The notes under the pieces are model-generated. The model was not told the DNA's origin. It made no database searches and was given only the letters and a program-made list of their open reading frames with translations. Source: an uncultured Verrucomicrobiota bacterium (lineage in GTDB: Bacteria > Verrucomicrobiota > Verrucomicrobiia > Limisphaerales > UBA9464). From it: 45,290 bases of DNA. How positions within the stretch are numbered: position 1 is the stretch's first letter; each line of letters opens with the position of its first letter. The stretch spans positions 1-45,290 of the forward strand of contig CAIXUG010000025.1 of assembly GCA_903922605.1 (NCBI GenBank). The letters are read 5' to 3'. Shown in pieces: positions 31,595 through 40,030 of this stretch. A program made the position numbers and the translations under genes.

Positions 31595-31933
31595 ATGAAG
31601 ACCGCAGTATTAGTCGTCACGATTCTGAGTTTGGGTGCCGCCTCGCTGACTTCCGTGCAGGCCGGCGACCGGGAATGGGCCACCGCCGGCAAGGTGCTCA
31701 CCGGCGTGGTTGCCGCCGGGGTGATTGCCAACGCGTTCCAGCCTCATTACGAGCGCACCGTGGTTTATCAGACGCCCCCATCGACCGTGGTTTACGCCCC
31801 GGCCCCGGTGTGCGCCCCCACGCCGACCACGGTGGTGTACTACTCTGCGCCCGCACCACATCGGGTTGTGTACGTTGAGGCCCCGCGTTACCTGTACCAT
31901 CACCCGTACGCCCATTTTGGTGTCTGCCGTTGA
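31595..31933 (+). CDS. Small secreted Tyr/Pro/Val-rich protein
   Basis: 112 residues. Signal peptide (TAVLVVTILSLGAASLTSVQ A), a Gly/Ala helix (AGKVLTGVVAAGVIANAF), then irregular repeats built on VVYxxPP/VVYxAPAP (TVVYQTPPSTVVYAPAP, TTVVYYSAPAPHRVVYVEAP) and a Tyr/His end (YLYHHPYAHFGVCR). A likely envelope or outer-surface protein, no family recognised. AAGGAAA lies 12 bases before the ATG. A hairpin with short T-run follows. Confidence 0.75.
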   Translation: MKTAVLVVTILSLGAASLTSVQAGDREWATAGKVLTGVVAAGVIANAFQPHYERTVVYQTPPSTVVYAPAPVCAPTPTTVVYYSAPAPHRVVYVEAPRYLYHHPYAHFGVCR

Positions 31934-31965
31934 GTTGCGGCTTACATCGGCATAGGAGAACCGAG

Positions 31966-31999
31966 GCCCGCTGGCGGAAACGCTGGCGGGCTTCATGCT
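31966..31999 (+). terminator. Weak intrinsic terminator
   Basis: GCCCGCTGGCG / CGCTGGCGGGC with G-U pairs and loop GAAA, followed by TTCATGCTTTTG. Located 33 bp after the small secreted protein. Confidence 0.5.
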
Positions 32000-32144
32000 T
32001 TTGCCGGCCGCGCATTTCAGATGCCTGCCCATTGCGAATTTTTTCACGGGACACGAATCGCAATGAAGAACTGGACAAACGCTTCCGTCTCTGTTCCCGC
32101 GCCGCACGACTGCTGCTTGTAGTCCGCGCCGGGCGCCGTTAACC

Positions 32145-34844
32145 ATGCCCGCCGATGCGATTGATCTCAGACGCGTTTCGCCCGCGAATTCCGCGGGGCG
32201 CTTCGCCCGGGCCATTGGATTGCCAGAACGGAAGCCTGCCGGCTCCCTTTCGGTGCGCCGCCGCCTGCCCACGGCTTACGAACCCCCGGTCCGGCCACAG
32301 GCTTCCCCGCTTCCAAGCGTGAGCGTTCCCACCGCCAACCCGCGCGGACGCGTCACGGTGGACGGCAAGTTCTTCCGCCTGGAGTCCCGCAAATTTTTCC
32401 CGAAGGGCGTCACTTATGGGCCGTTCGCCCCGAATGACGCGGGCGAGTTCTTCGCCTCGCGCGAGCAAACCGTCCGCGATTTCGAGCTGGTGAAAGAACT
32501 GGGGGCGAACCTCCTCCGGGTCTATTACGTGCCCCCGCGCTGGTTCCTCGACCTGGTACAAGAGCACGGCCTGAAGCTGCTGGTGGACGTGCCGTGGAAC
32601 AAGCATCTGTGCTTCCTCGACAGCGAGAAAATGCGGCAGGCTGGCAAGGACGCGGTCCGGGCCGCCGCCAAGGCCTGCGCGGCGCATCCGGCGGTCTTCG
32701 CCCTCTCGGTCGCCAACGAATTCCCGGCCGACATCGTCCGCTGGAGCGGCCATGAGGCGGTCTGCGACTACGTCGACGAGCTGGTGGCCGTGGCGAAGGG
32801 CGAGGATCCCGAGTGCCTCTGCACGTTCGGCAATTTCCCGCCAACCGAGTTCCTCCGGCCCCGGACCGTGGATTTCTTCTGTTGGAACGTCTACCTGCAC
32901 CAGCAGCGGCCGTTTGAAAACTACCTCTCCCGCCTGCAAATGCTGGCCGACACCAAGCCGGTGATGCTGGGTGAGTTTGGCATCGACTCGCTCCGGGAGG
33001 GGGAGGAAAAGCAGGCCGAGATCCTCTCGTGGAAGATCGAGACCTCCTTCCGCTGCGGCATGGCCGGGGCGGTCGTCTATGCCTTCACCGACGACTGGTA
33101 CAAGGACAACCGGCAGGTCAACGACTGGCAGTTCGGCGTCACCACCCGGGCGCGCCAGCCCAAGGCCGCATTCGCGGCCGTGCAGCGGCAGTTCCGGATC
33201 GCACCTTACTTCCCCCTGCCGCAGACGCCCCGCGTCTCCATCGTCGTCGCCAGTTACAACGGCGCCAGCACGCTCAAGGCCTGCCTCCAGTCGCTGGAGC
33301 AGCTGAACTACCCGAACTACGAGGTCATCCTCGTGGATGACGGCTCCAAGGACACCACGCAGGAGATCGCGGCACAGTTCCCCGGCATCCGTAACATCCG
33401 GCACCCGAAGAACCAGGGCCTTTCCGTCGCGCGCAACACGGGCATCCACGCCGCCACGGGCGACATCGTCGCCTTCACCGACAGCGACTGCCGGGCGGAT
33501 GAGGACTGGCTGTATTACCTCGTTGGTGACCTGCTGAACTCGCGCTTCGCCGGCATCGGCGGCCACAATTTCCTGCCGCCCGACGATTCGCCCGTCGCCG
33601 CCGCCGTCATGGTCTCGCCCGGCGGCCCCGCGCACGTGATGCTCACGGACCGCCTCGCCGAGCACATCCCTGGGTGCAACATGGCCTTCTACAAGTGGGC
33701 GCTGGTCGAGATCGGCGGCTTTGACCCGATCTACTGGAAGGCCGGCGATGATGTGGACGTCTGCTGGCGGCTCCAGCAACGCGGCTACAAGATCGGCTTC
33801 AGCTCCGCCGGCTTTGTCTGGCACTACCGCCGCAACACCGTGCGGGCCTATCTGAAGCAGCAGGCCGGCTACGGCGAGGCCGAATCGCTTCTGGAACGGC
33901 GGCACCCGGAGAATTTCAACCAGTTCGGCGGCTCCCGCTGGTCGGGGCGCATCTACACCCCCGCCAAGATCGGCGTCGAGACGCGCGCCCCGATCATCTA
34001 CCACGGGCTGTTTGGCAGCGCCTTTTTCCAGAGCATTTACGCAGCGAACCCGAGCCTCCTGCTCGTGATCGTCACCAGCATCGAGTACTACGCCATCATC
34101 TCCCTGCCGCTCCTGGTGCTTGGCACCGTCGTGCGTCCGCTCGAATCCATCGGCCTGGCCAGTGTACTCTTCAGCTTCATCCTGTGCGGCATCGCCGGCG
34201 CCCAGGCCGACATCACCCCCAACAAGCGCCGGTGGTGGTCGCGCCCGCTCGTCGCCCTGCTCTTCCTGCTGCAGCCGGTCGTCCGGGGCTGGGCCCGCCA
34301 CCGCTCCAACCTGCGCGACCAGCAGACGCCACTGAGCGCACGGGAAAATCTTGATTCGCTCAGCCTGGAGAACAGCGCCGCCAACCTCGAACAGCTCCTG
34401 TTCTGGAACGACGGCGGCACGACCGATCGTCTGCAGTTCCTCTCGCGCGTGATCCAGCGGCTCGATGAACGCGGCTGGCAGAACAAGCCCGACACCGGCT
34501 GGAGCACGTTTGATGTCGAGGTTTACGGCTCCCGCTGGGCCCGGCTGGAACTGACCACCGCCGCCGAATTCCACGAGGGCGGCGGCCAGGTGATCCGCTG
34601 CCGGATGAAGAGTTCCTGGACGTTCCTGTCTCGCGTCGTGTTCTGGTCCGTCGCCGGCGTGGAAATCCTGATCGTCGCCGCCATCGACCACTGGTGGGCC
34701 TGGCTCAACTTGGCGACGCTGCTGCTGCTGATCTATCTGCTCAATGCCTCCAAGCGCGACCTGGTCCGGGTGTTCGCCACCTTCCTCAGCGAGCAGGCGA
34801 AAGATCTGGGCCTGACCCTGATGGACCCGTCGAAGCTGAAATGA
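32145..34844 (+). CDS. Glycoside hydrolase-glycosyltransferase 2 fusion, membrane-bound
   Basis: 899 residues in three parts. (1) ~75-350: TIM-barrel of clan GH-A/GH2 type (KGVTYGPFAPND, GANLLRVYY) with SVANEFPADIV (acid/base Glu) and VMLGEFGID (nucleophile Glu). (2) ~361-620: GT-A family 2 glycosyltransferase: SIVVASYNGASTLKACLQSL, VILVDDGSKDTT, FTDSDCRADEDW (DXD-type), GGFDPIYWKAGDDVDVCWR with the ED/DD acceptor motif. (3) membrane spans near 637-662, 666-687 and 700-716, a soluble segment, then 829-866. No signal peptide precedes the GH part and no span separates it from GT2, so both should be cytosolic (inference). Probably exopolysaccharide or glucan synthesis with trimming. Start without a clear ribosome site. 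Confidence 0.88.
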   Translation: MPADAIDLRRVSPANSAGRFARAIGLPERKPAGSLSVRRRLPTAYEPPVRPQASPLPSVSVPTANPRGRVTVDGKFFRLESRKFFPKGVTYGPFAPNDAGEFFASREQTVRDFELVKELGANLLRVYYVPPRWFLDLVQEHGLKLLVDVPWNKHLCFLDSEKMRQAGKDAVRAAAKACAAHPAVFALSVANEFPADIVRWSGHEAVCDYVDELVAVAKGEDPECLCTFGNFPPTEFLRPRTVDFFCWNVYLHQQRPFENYLSRLQMLADTKPVMLGEFGIDSLREGEEKQAEILSWKIETSFRCGMAGAVVYAFTDDWYKDNRQVNDWQFGVTTRARQPKAAFAAVQRQFRIAPYFPLPQTPRVSIVVASYNGASTLKACLQSLEQLNYPNYEVILVDDGSKDTTQEIAAQFPGIRNIRHPKNQGLSVARNTGIHAATGDIVAFTDSDCRADEDWLYYLVGDLLNSRFAGIGGHNFLPPDDSPVAAAVMVSPGGPAHVMLTDRLAEHIPGCNMAFYKWALVEIGGFDPIYWKAGDDVDVCWRLQQRGYKIGFSSAGFVWHYRRNTVRAYLKQQAGYGEAESLLERRHPENFNQFGGSRWSGRIYTPAKIGVETRAPIIYHGLFGSAFFQSIYAANPSLLLVIVTSIEYYAIISLPLLVLGTVVRPLESIGLASVLFSFILCGIAGAQADITPNKRRWWSRPLVALLFLLQPVVRGWARHRSNLRDQQTPLSARENLDSLSLENSAANLEQLLFWNDGGTTDRLQFLSRVIQRLDERGWQNKPDTGWSTFDVEVYGSRWARLELTTAAEFHEGGGQVIRCRMKSSWTFLSRVVFWSVAGVEILIVAAIDHWWAWLNLATLLLLIYLLNASKRDLVRVFATFLSEQAKDLGLTLMDPSKLK

Positions 34845-34846
34845 GG

Positions 34847-34881
34847 GGAATTTCGAGTTACGAGTTTCGAATTTCGAGTTC
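34847..34881. repeat. Heptamer tandem repeat (CGAGTTT family)
   Basis: Five 7-bp units in register, starting 3 bp after the fusion gene's stop codon: GGAATTT, CGAGTTA, CGAGTTT, CGAATTT, CGAGTTC. About 20 bp further on, 34903-34937 has a separate period-9 run (ACAGGATTT, ACCGGATGG, ACCGGATGA, ACGGGTGG). Confidence 0.75.
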
Positions 34882-34980
34882 CAGACGGTGAAGTTCCGGT
34901 TTTTGACAGGATTTACCGGATGGACCGGATGAACGGGTGGAAACTTGCCCGAATATGACCGCCGGCGCATTCTCGCCCCC

Positions 34981-35400
34981 ATGGCAAAGCAACACTGGCT
35001 GGTGAAGTCGGAACCCGAGTCTTACTCGTGGACGAAGTTTGTCGCCGACGGTCGCACCGCGTGGACGGGCGTCCGGAATTTCACGGCACGGCTCAATCTG
35101 CGGGCGATGAAGGTCGGCGATCTCGTACTGTTTTACCACAGCGTCACCGGCAAGGACGTCGTCGGCATCGCCAAAGTGGCCCGCGAGGCCTATCCCGATG
35201 CAACGGCCAAGGAGGGCGACTGGTCCTGCGTGGATCTGGTGCCCTACAAGCCGTTCAAACAGCCGGTCACGCTCGATACGATGAAGACCGACGAGGTGAC
35301 CAAGGACATGGTATTCATCCGCCAATCCCGCCTCAGCGTCAGCCCGCTGACGGATAAGCAGTTCGCCCGCATCCTCGAACTGGGTGGCACGAAGGCATAG
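34981..35400 (+). CDS. EVE domain protein (THYN1-like)
   Basis: 139 residues. EVE domain, a PUA/YTH-related fold that binds modified bases: HWLVKSEPESYSWTKF, W-G-VRNFTARLNLRAMKVGDL, FYHSVTGKDVVGIAKVAREA, WSCVDLVPYKPF, FIRQSRLSVSPLTDKQF. Full-length stand-alone copy, cytosolic. In some genomes EVE proteins accompany modification-dependent restriction; nothing of that kind is nearby, so a housekeeping role is as likely. ATG 34981 is chosen because the domain begins there. Confidence 0.92.
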   Translation: MAKQHWLVKSEPESYSWTKFVADGRTAWTGVRNFTARLNLRAMKVGDLVLFYHSVTGKDVVGIAKVAREAYPDATAKEGDWSCVDLVPYKPFKQPVTLDTMKTDEVTKDMVFIRQSRLSVSPLTDKQFARILELGGTKA

Positions 35401-35429
35401 CAGCCCCATCCACGATTCCTGCATAAGGG

Positions 35430-35544
35430 GCAGCCGACGTAAGGAGGCTCTATCTTTCCGTTCGGCCCGTGTTCACAGCGCCCCGACGCACCAAAGAAGC
35501 GCGCGAGTGGCAAAGAGGATTCTGAGCCTCCTCACGTCGGCTGC
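35430..35544. repeat. Palindromic element with 21-bp inverted ends
   Basis: GCAGCCGACGTAAGGAGGCT-C (35430-35450) is inverted with one mismatch at 35524-35544, enclosing 73 bp without an ORF. It fills the gap between the convergent EVE and RNA-methyltransferase genes and touches the latter's stop codon. MITE/REP-like; possibly also a bidirectional terminator. Confidence 0.75.
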
Positions 35545-36359
35545 TACGAGTTGCAGCGTCGCTGCCGCTGTACCTCGGCGAAGCAGACTGCCGAGGCCGC
35601 CGCCACGTTGAGCGAATCCACGCCGGCGTGCATCGGGATCACCGCCGCCGTGTCACAGGCGGCCAGCACTTCGGGCCGGATACCGTTGCCCTCGGAGCCC
35701 AGCACCAGACAAAGATCCCCGGTCAGGTCCAGGTCCCACAGGGTCGCCTGGTCCGTGTGCGGATGCGCCGCGATGCAGCGGATGCCCCCTGCGCGCAGTT
35801 GACGCAGCGTTTCCGGCAGGTCAGTCGCGAGCAGGTACGGCAGCTTAAAGACGGTGCCCATGGAACCCCGCACCGCCCGGCGCAGATAGGGATGCGAGGA
35901 CATCTCGCCCACGATCAGCGCCTGGCTGTCAAAGGCCACGGCGTTACGGACCACCGCGCCCGCGTTCTCCGCACCGCTGAGGCCGTCCAACGCCACGAAC
36001 AGGCGCGGCCCGGGCAGCGCGAGCATTTGCTCCAGTGTCGCGATCTTCGGCACGCGGCCAAGACCAAGCACGCCCTGATACATGGAGAAACCAGTGAGCT
36101 GCTCCAACACCTCCTTCGGTGCGACGAAGAGGTCCACGCGCTCGGGCCGCGCGGCCAGCAGGGCTTCGTATTCCGGCTGCCACTTAGGCGGCAGCAGGAC
36201 CGACACGATCTCCAGCGAGGATTCAACCAGCCGACGGACGACCTTTTCCCCCTCCGCCACAAACACGCCGTCGTTCAGGTGGTCGATCTGTACCCGCATG
36301 TTGCGGAAGGAGGCCAGTCGCGGATCGGCGAAGTCGGTAATGGACAGGACGGTGAACAT
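35544..36359 (-). CDS. SpoU/TrmH-family RNA 2'-O-methyltransferase
   Basis: 271 residues. SPOUT methyltransferase transferring methyl from SAM to a ribose 2'-OH of rRNA or tRNA. N-terminal RNA-binding part (VFVAEGEKVVRRLVESSLEI). Knotted domain with ALDGLSGAENAGAVVRNAVA (motif 1), LCLVLGSEGNGI (motif 2) and SLNVAAASAV (motif 3). Target site unknown. ATG 36359 preferred; the frame above runs into the YcxB gene. Third gene of a cysS-ycxB-spoU run (14-bp gap). Stop codon abuts a palindromic element. Confidence 0.92.
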   Translation of the reverse strand: MFTVLSITDFADPRLASFRNMRVQIDHLNDGVFVAEGEKVVRRLVESSLEIVSVLLPPKWQPEYEALLAARPERVDLFVAPKEVLEQLTGFSMYQGVLGLGRVPKIATLEQMLALPGPRLFVALDGLSGAENAGAVVRNAVAFDSQALIVGEMSSHPYLRRAVRGSMGTVFKLPYLLATDLPETLRQLRAGGIRCIAAHPHTDQATLWDLDLTGDLCLVLGSEGNGIRPEVLAACDTAAVIPMHAGVDSLNVAAASAVCFAEVQRQRRCNS

Positions 36360-36373
36360 CGAACTGCCAGAAA

Positions 36374-36874
36374 TCAGGCGGTCGCAAACTTGGCGCATTC
36401 GGCGCAGAACAGATCCCAATCCGCCTGATTGTTAAAGGCACGGCGCGGGACTATGTGGGCCTGGTTCGAACCGATGTAGATCATCAAATACTTTTGCCGC
36501 TTCACCACCTTTTGAACTCCGGCCCATTTGTGCTCGGTACGATTGACCGAGGTCTCTTCGACAAACCCACCTGGTGCAATGGTCAGACTATGCTGGGTGT
36601 GAAAACCGGGGCTCCGGTTGCAGAGGACAAACAAAACTCCCACTACGAGGGCAATAGTCCACTGAACCGTGAAATAGATCAGGAAAAAACTTGTCGCCAA
36701 AAACATCTTTTCAAAATTGGAGCCGACCACCTTGGGCGGCCATCCGCGTGAAGAAAGCCACGTATAAATGGCCGTCATGGCGATGATCAGGCACCAATAG
36801 AGGCGGTTCCGGCAGATGCGATAGAGGAACCACTTGACCGAATCCAAACGTGTATTTGTGTAGGTGATGCTCAT
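36374..36874 (-). CDS. YcxB-like membrane protein
   Basis: 166 residues. Two membrane spans (~22-42 LYRICRNRLYWCLIIAMTAI and ~58-85 MFLATSFFLIYFTVQWTIAL VVGVLFVL), then a cytosolic YcxB-like C-terminal domain (LTIAPGGFVEETSVNRTEHK, WAGVQKVVKRQKYLMIYIGS, AHIVPRRAF). Function unknown in this family. Its start overlaps the cysS stop by 4 bp (ATGA), so it is translationally coupled. Confidence 0.82.
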   Translation of the reverse strand: MSITYTNTRLDSVKWFLYRICRNRLYWCLIIAMTAIYTWLSSRGWPPKVVGSNFEKMFLATSFFLIYFTVQWTIALVVGVLFVLCNRSPGFHTQHSLTIAPGGFVEETSVNRTEHKWAGVQKVVKRQKYLMIYIGSNQAHIVPRRAFNNQADWDLFCAECAKFATA

Positions 36875-38316
36875 GCTGCCAAGGCTTTCAGTTTCGGTCC
36901 CTTCGGGGTGTCTTCAACAACCCAGCCTTTGGCTTTCAACTCAGCGCGGATGGCGTCGGCACGCGCGAAATCCTTCGCCTTCTTGGCGGCGACGCGCTCG
37001 TTGGCCAGAGCGACGATATCGGCGGGCGCTTCCCCAGCGGGTTTCGCACCCAGGCCCAGCACGGTGTCCAACCGCTCCCAGGCGGCCAGCGCGCCGGCGG
37101 CCTGCGCCGGGGTCAGTTCGTTCGCGGCGAACGAGCGGTTCGTGTCCCGCACCCAGTCAAACACCACGCCCCACGCGGCGGACACATTCAGATCGGAATC
37201 CAGCGCGGCGGTGAACCCGACCACGAGCGCCGGCACGGACGGTGAAGCCTGGGCGCCCGCGCTCCCGGCCAGTTCGCGCAGTTTGCCGACGCACTCATCG
37301 ATCCGCGCCAGTTGCGCCCGCGCGCCTTCCAGCCCGGCGACTGTGAAATTGAACGTCTCGCGGTAGGACGCGCTGAGCAGCAGGCAGCGGATTTCGCGGC
37401 CGGTAAAACCCTTTGCCAGCAGGTCACGCACGGTGAAGTAGTTGCCCAGCGACTTGCTCATCTTCTTGCCCTCGACGAGCAGGTGCGCGCCGTGGAGCCA
37501 GTGCTTCACAAACGGCCGGCAGGCGGGCTGCACGCCTGCACCCTCGCTCTGGGCGATCTCGTCCTCGTGATGCGGGAAGGCAAGATCCTCACCGCCGAGA
37601 TGCAGGTCGAAGCTTGGCCCCAAGAGCGCCATGCTCATCGCGGAACACTCGATGTGCCATCCGGGGCGGCCTTCGCCCCACGAGCTGGGCCAGAACACAT
37701 CGCCATCATCGGGAACGCGCGCCTTCCAGAGCGCGAAGTCGGCTACGGATTCCTTGTCGTACTCGTCGCTCGCGACGCGTTCGCCCACGCGCATGGCCTC
37801 AAAGTTCAGGTTCACGAGCTGGCCGTAGCGGCAGCCGCACCCGCGATACTTCTCGATGCTGAAATAGACCGAGCCGTCGGTTGCCCGGTAGGCGATGCCA
37901 CGCGCCACCAGCTTCTCGATGAGGTCAATGATCTGGGGGATATGCTCGGTCGCGCGCGGCAGGTTCTTATCCTCCGGTACGAGGCAGTTCAGCTCTTTCA
38001 GGTCCTGCAGAAAGACGTCGGTATAGGTCGCGGTGAACTCCTTCAGCGTTTTCCCCGTCTCGCGCACGCGGCGGATGATCTTGTCCTCCACGTCGGTGAT
38101 GTTCATGACGTGGTTCACCTTGAACCCGCGAAACTCCAGGTAGCGCCGCACCAGGTCGGCGAAGACGAAGGTGCGGAAGTTCCCGATGTGGCCGAAGTCG
38201 TACACGGTCGGGCCGCAGCAATACATGCCGACGGTTTTGCCCGCCTCGTCGAACGGGCGGAACTCCTCCACTTGACGGGTGAGGGTATTGAACAGGTGCA
38301 GGCGCGTTTCTTCCAT
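36871..38316 (-). CDS. cysS: Cysteinyl-tRNA synthetase
   Basis: Charges tRNA-Cys; class I synthetase, cytosolic. 481 residues, the normal length. Cys33-34 and later ligands of the Zn site (MYCCGPTVYDFGHIGNFRTF) carry the HIGH-type signature GHIGN; the metal/cysteine pocket has WHIECSAMS and FPHHEDEIAQSEG; KMSKS loop is GKKMSKSLGNYF. C-terminal DALR and anticodon-binding parts follow. First gene of the cysS-ycxB-spoU operon. Divergent from the second prepilin gene. Confidence 0.97.
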   Translation of the reverse strand: MEETRLHLFNTLTRQVEEFRPFDEAGKTVGMYCCGPTVYDFGHIGNFRTFVFADLVRRYLEFRGFKVNHVMNITDVEDKIIRRVRETGKTLKEFTATYTDVFLQDLKELNCLVPEDKNLPRATEHIPQIIDLIEKLVARGIAYRATDGSVYFSIEKYRGCGCRYGQLVNLNFEAMRVGERVASDEYDKESVADFALWKARVPDDGDVFWPSSWGEGRPGWHIECSAMSMALLGPSFDLHLGGEDLAFPHHEDEIAQSEGAGVQPACRPFVKHWLHGAHLLVEGKKMSKSLGNYFTVRDLLAKGFTGREIRCLLLSASYRETFNFTVAGLEGARAQLARIDECVGKLRELAGSAGAQASPSVPALVVGFTAALDSDLNVSAAWGVVFDWVRDTNRSFAANELTPAQAAGALAAWERLDTVLGLGAKPAGEAPADIVALANERVAAKKAKDFARADAIRAELKAKGWVVEDTPKGPKLKALAA

Positions 38317-38439
38317 GCGTTGGAGGCGGGAAGCTAAGGTTCATCCCAGCGGAGGAAAGGCGAAATCCATCGGTGAACTCCGCCAAAAAGCGCTTTACAA
38401 TCGTAAACCGCATCGCAGCTTGGCTCAGACAGTCACGCC

Positions 38440-39270
38440 ATGCAGGTCATTCCCCATTGTAATAGCCGCCGTTCGCGCCACGCGTTCACGCTCATCGAGC
38501 TTCTCGTGGTCATCGCGATCATCAGCATCCTCGCGAGCATGCTGCTGCCCGCGCTCGGCGGCGCAAAACAGCAGGCCCGGATGATCCTGTGCGTGAACAA
38601 CCTCCGGCAGATGGGCATCGCGGTGCAGCTCTACAATGACGACAACGAGCAACGGTACCCGGAGGCCAGCTACGCCGATGTCGATGCGATCACGGGACAG
38701 GCCAACGGCCAGGTCCATCTGGTCACGCAAACCCTCGGCGGACGCGATCCGGTGCCGCCCTACAACGCACTTTACAACAGCGCCCGGGCGCGCCCGCTGT
38801 GGAATTACGTGAAGCCTTCGGATGTGTTCAAGTGTCCCGACGATCGCGGGCAGCCTTACTTCGGCATCGCGCCATCCAATTACAAGGCGATCGGCTGCAG
38901 CTACCAGTACAACGCCGCCAAGCTGACGCTGGTGTCGGGCGGCAGCTACCTGGGCCGGCCGAGCGGCACCTGGGATACGATTGCCGGCAAGCGGGAAGGC
39001 TGGGTGACCGACCCGTCACGCTTCATCCTCATGCACGAGCCGCCCGCGCGCATCTACGCCGGGGAAACGCCGCTCTGGACGCAGTGGCATGGCCATCCGG
39101 TCGGCCCGGTCGAGTTTGTCGATCCGCGCAGTGCGCCGGGCCGTTTCATCTCCCCCGTGCTGTTCACGGACGGCCACGTGCAGCGCCAAAATTTCACCCG
39201 GGCCTTGACCGTCGATCCCTATCATCCCTACGAGCCCACGCCGGAGTGGATGTGGTACCAGCCGGAATAG
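38440..39270 (+). CDS. Prepilin-like secretion protein, DUF1559-type (second)
   Basis: 276 residues. Short basic leader (SRRSRH) and prepilin signal [20 protein letters not shown], helix [20 protein letters not shown], globular domain with KCPDDRG, and [11 protein letters not shown] near the end (DG motif). Same family as 26791-27597 but only the N-terminal helix is similar. Probably processed by a prepilin peptidase encoded elsewhere. Function unknown. Confidence 0.9.
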   Translation: MQVIPHCNSRRSRHAFTLIELLVVIAIISILASMLLPALGGAKQQARMILCVNNLRQMGIAVQLYNDDNEQRYPEASYADVDAITGQANGQVHLVTQTLGGRDPVPPYNALYNSARARPLWNYVKPSDVFKCPDDRGQPYFGIAPSNYKAIGCSYQYNAAKLTLVSGGSYLGRPSGTWDTIAGKREGWVTDPSRFILMHEPPARIYAGETPLWTQWHGHPVGPVEFVDPRSAPGRFISPVLFTDGHVQRQNFTRALTVDPYHPYEPTPEWMWYQPE

Positions 39271-39312
39271 TCCGGTGACAGCGGCCTTCAGATTCGCTAA
39301 GCGTCCTCCCGG

Positions 39313-39945
39313 ATGTCTGACACCCCGCCCAGCCCGGCCCCTGCCCCGTCTATCGCCATCCCGGCCTCCAATGCGCCGGGAACGCTGCGCGTCAGCCTGC
39401 AGCAGCTGCCCGCCTGCCACGGTTCGGTCGCCCGCGCGCTCGGTGAGGCCGGGTTCAGCGGCCAGGAGATCGGCGTGCTCTTCGCCAGCGGATTGCGCGC
39501 CACCTGCGTGGGTTGTGGCATGGTGCTCACCGGCGAGGAGCTGGGCCGCCTTGCCGTGGTGGAAAGCGACACGGGCGAATCCGTCGGATCATTGCCGCCG
39601 AAACTGGAGCGCCTCCGCCTCGGCTTCTGCCCTCGCAATGGCTGCGAGGCCCGCTTTTACCAGTTGCAGCTCGATCCCCTGCCCCGCGATGACGCGGCCA
39701 AGATCATCGCCCAGGCCGGGGCGATCCTGCGCGGCGAAGTGTCCGCCAAGCCGCTCATCACCATCGACCTCCCGAAATCGCGCCGGCAGATCCAACGGCT
39801 GGCGATGATTGCTGCCGCCACCCTGCTGGTGTGGTTGGTGGTCTATCGGCTGGTGTTCTACCGCAGCCAGATTATCCCGTTCGTGAAACCATCGTCCCCC
39901 TTCCAGGTGGACCCGAAAACCGTCGAACAGCCAGTCCGGCGGTGA
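39313..39945 (+). CDS. C-terminally anchored protein with Cys pairs
   Basis: 210 residues, not recognised. N-terminus Pro-rich; central domain ~40-160 with two Cys pairs, CVGC (in RATCVGCGMVLTGEELG) and CPRNGC, which may bind zinc or form disulfides; membrane span ~163-180 (LAMIAAATLLVWLVVYRLVF) near the end followed by ~30 residues. A single C-terminal anchor places the domain in the cytosol. 42 bp after the prepilin gene, so perhaps co-transcribed. Confidence 0.7.
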   Translation: MSDTPPSPAPAPSIAIPASNAPGTLRVSLQQLPACHGSVARALGEAGFSGQEIGVLFASGLRATCVGCGMVLTGEELGRLAVVESDTGESVGSLPPKLERLRLGFCPRNGCEARFYQLQLDPLPRDDAAKIIAQAGAILRGEVSAKPLITIDLPKSRRQIQRLAMIAAATLLVWLVVYRLVFYRSQIIPFVKPSSPFQVDPKTVEQPVRR

Positions 39946-39952
39946 AGGGAGG

Positions 39953-40030
39953 CGATTTACGATTTTCGAGTTCCCGACTTGCCGGGCAGCACCTTCGCAG
40001 CTCGTAAATCGTAAATCGTAAATCGTAAAT
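39953..40030. repeat. Inverted heptamer repeat between convergent genes
   Basis: Left units CGATTTA, CGATTTT, CGAGTTC (39953-39973) and right units four exact CGTAAAT (40003-40030). CGATTTACGATTTTCGAG pairs with CTCGTAAATCGTAAATCG with one mismatch (18-bp arms, 30-nt loop). It begins 8 bp after one stop codon and touches the other (40030), so it could act as a two-way terminator. Confidence 0.75.

Noticed and set aside
31453-31731. Upstream extension of the MBL-fold reading frame
   Set aside because: Overlaps the divergent small secreted gene and its promoter region; composition is not protein-like.
32139-34982. 947-codon open frame opposite the GH-GT2 fusion
   Set aside because: Antisense shadow; the plus strand shows clear GH and GT2 motifs while this frame shows none.
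34981-35400. EVE protein as part of a defence system
   Set aside because: Stand-alone THYN1-like protein with no nuclease, methylase or other defence gene beside it.
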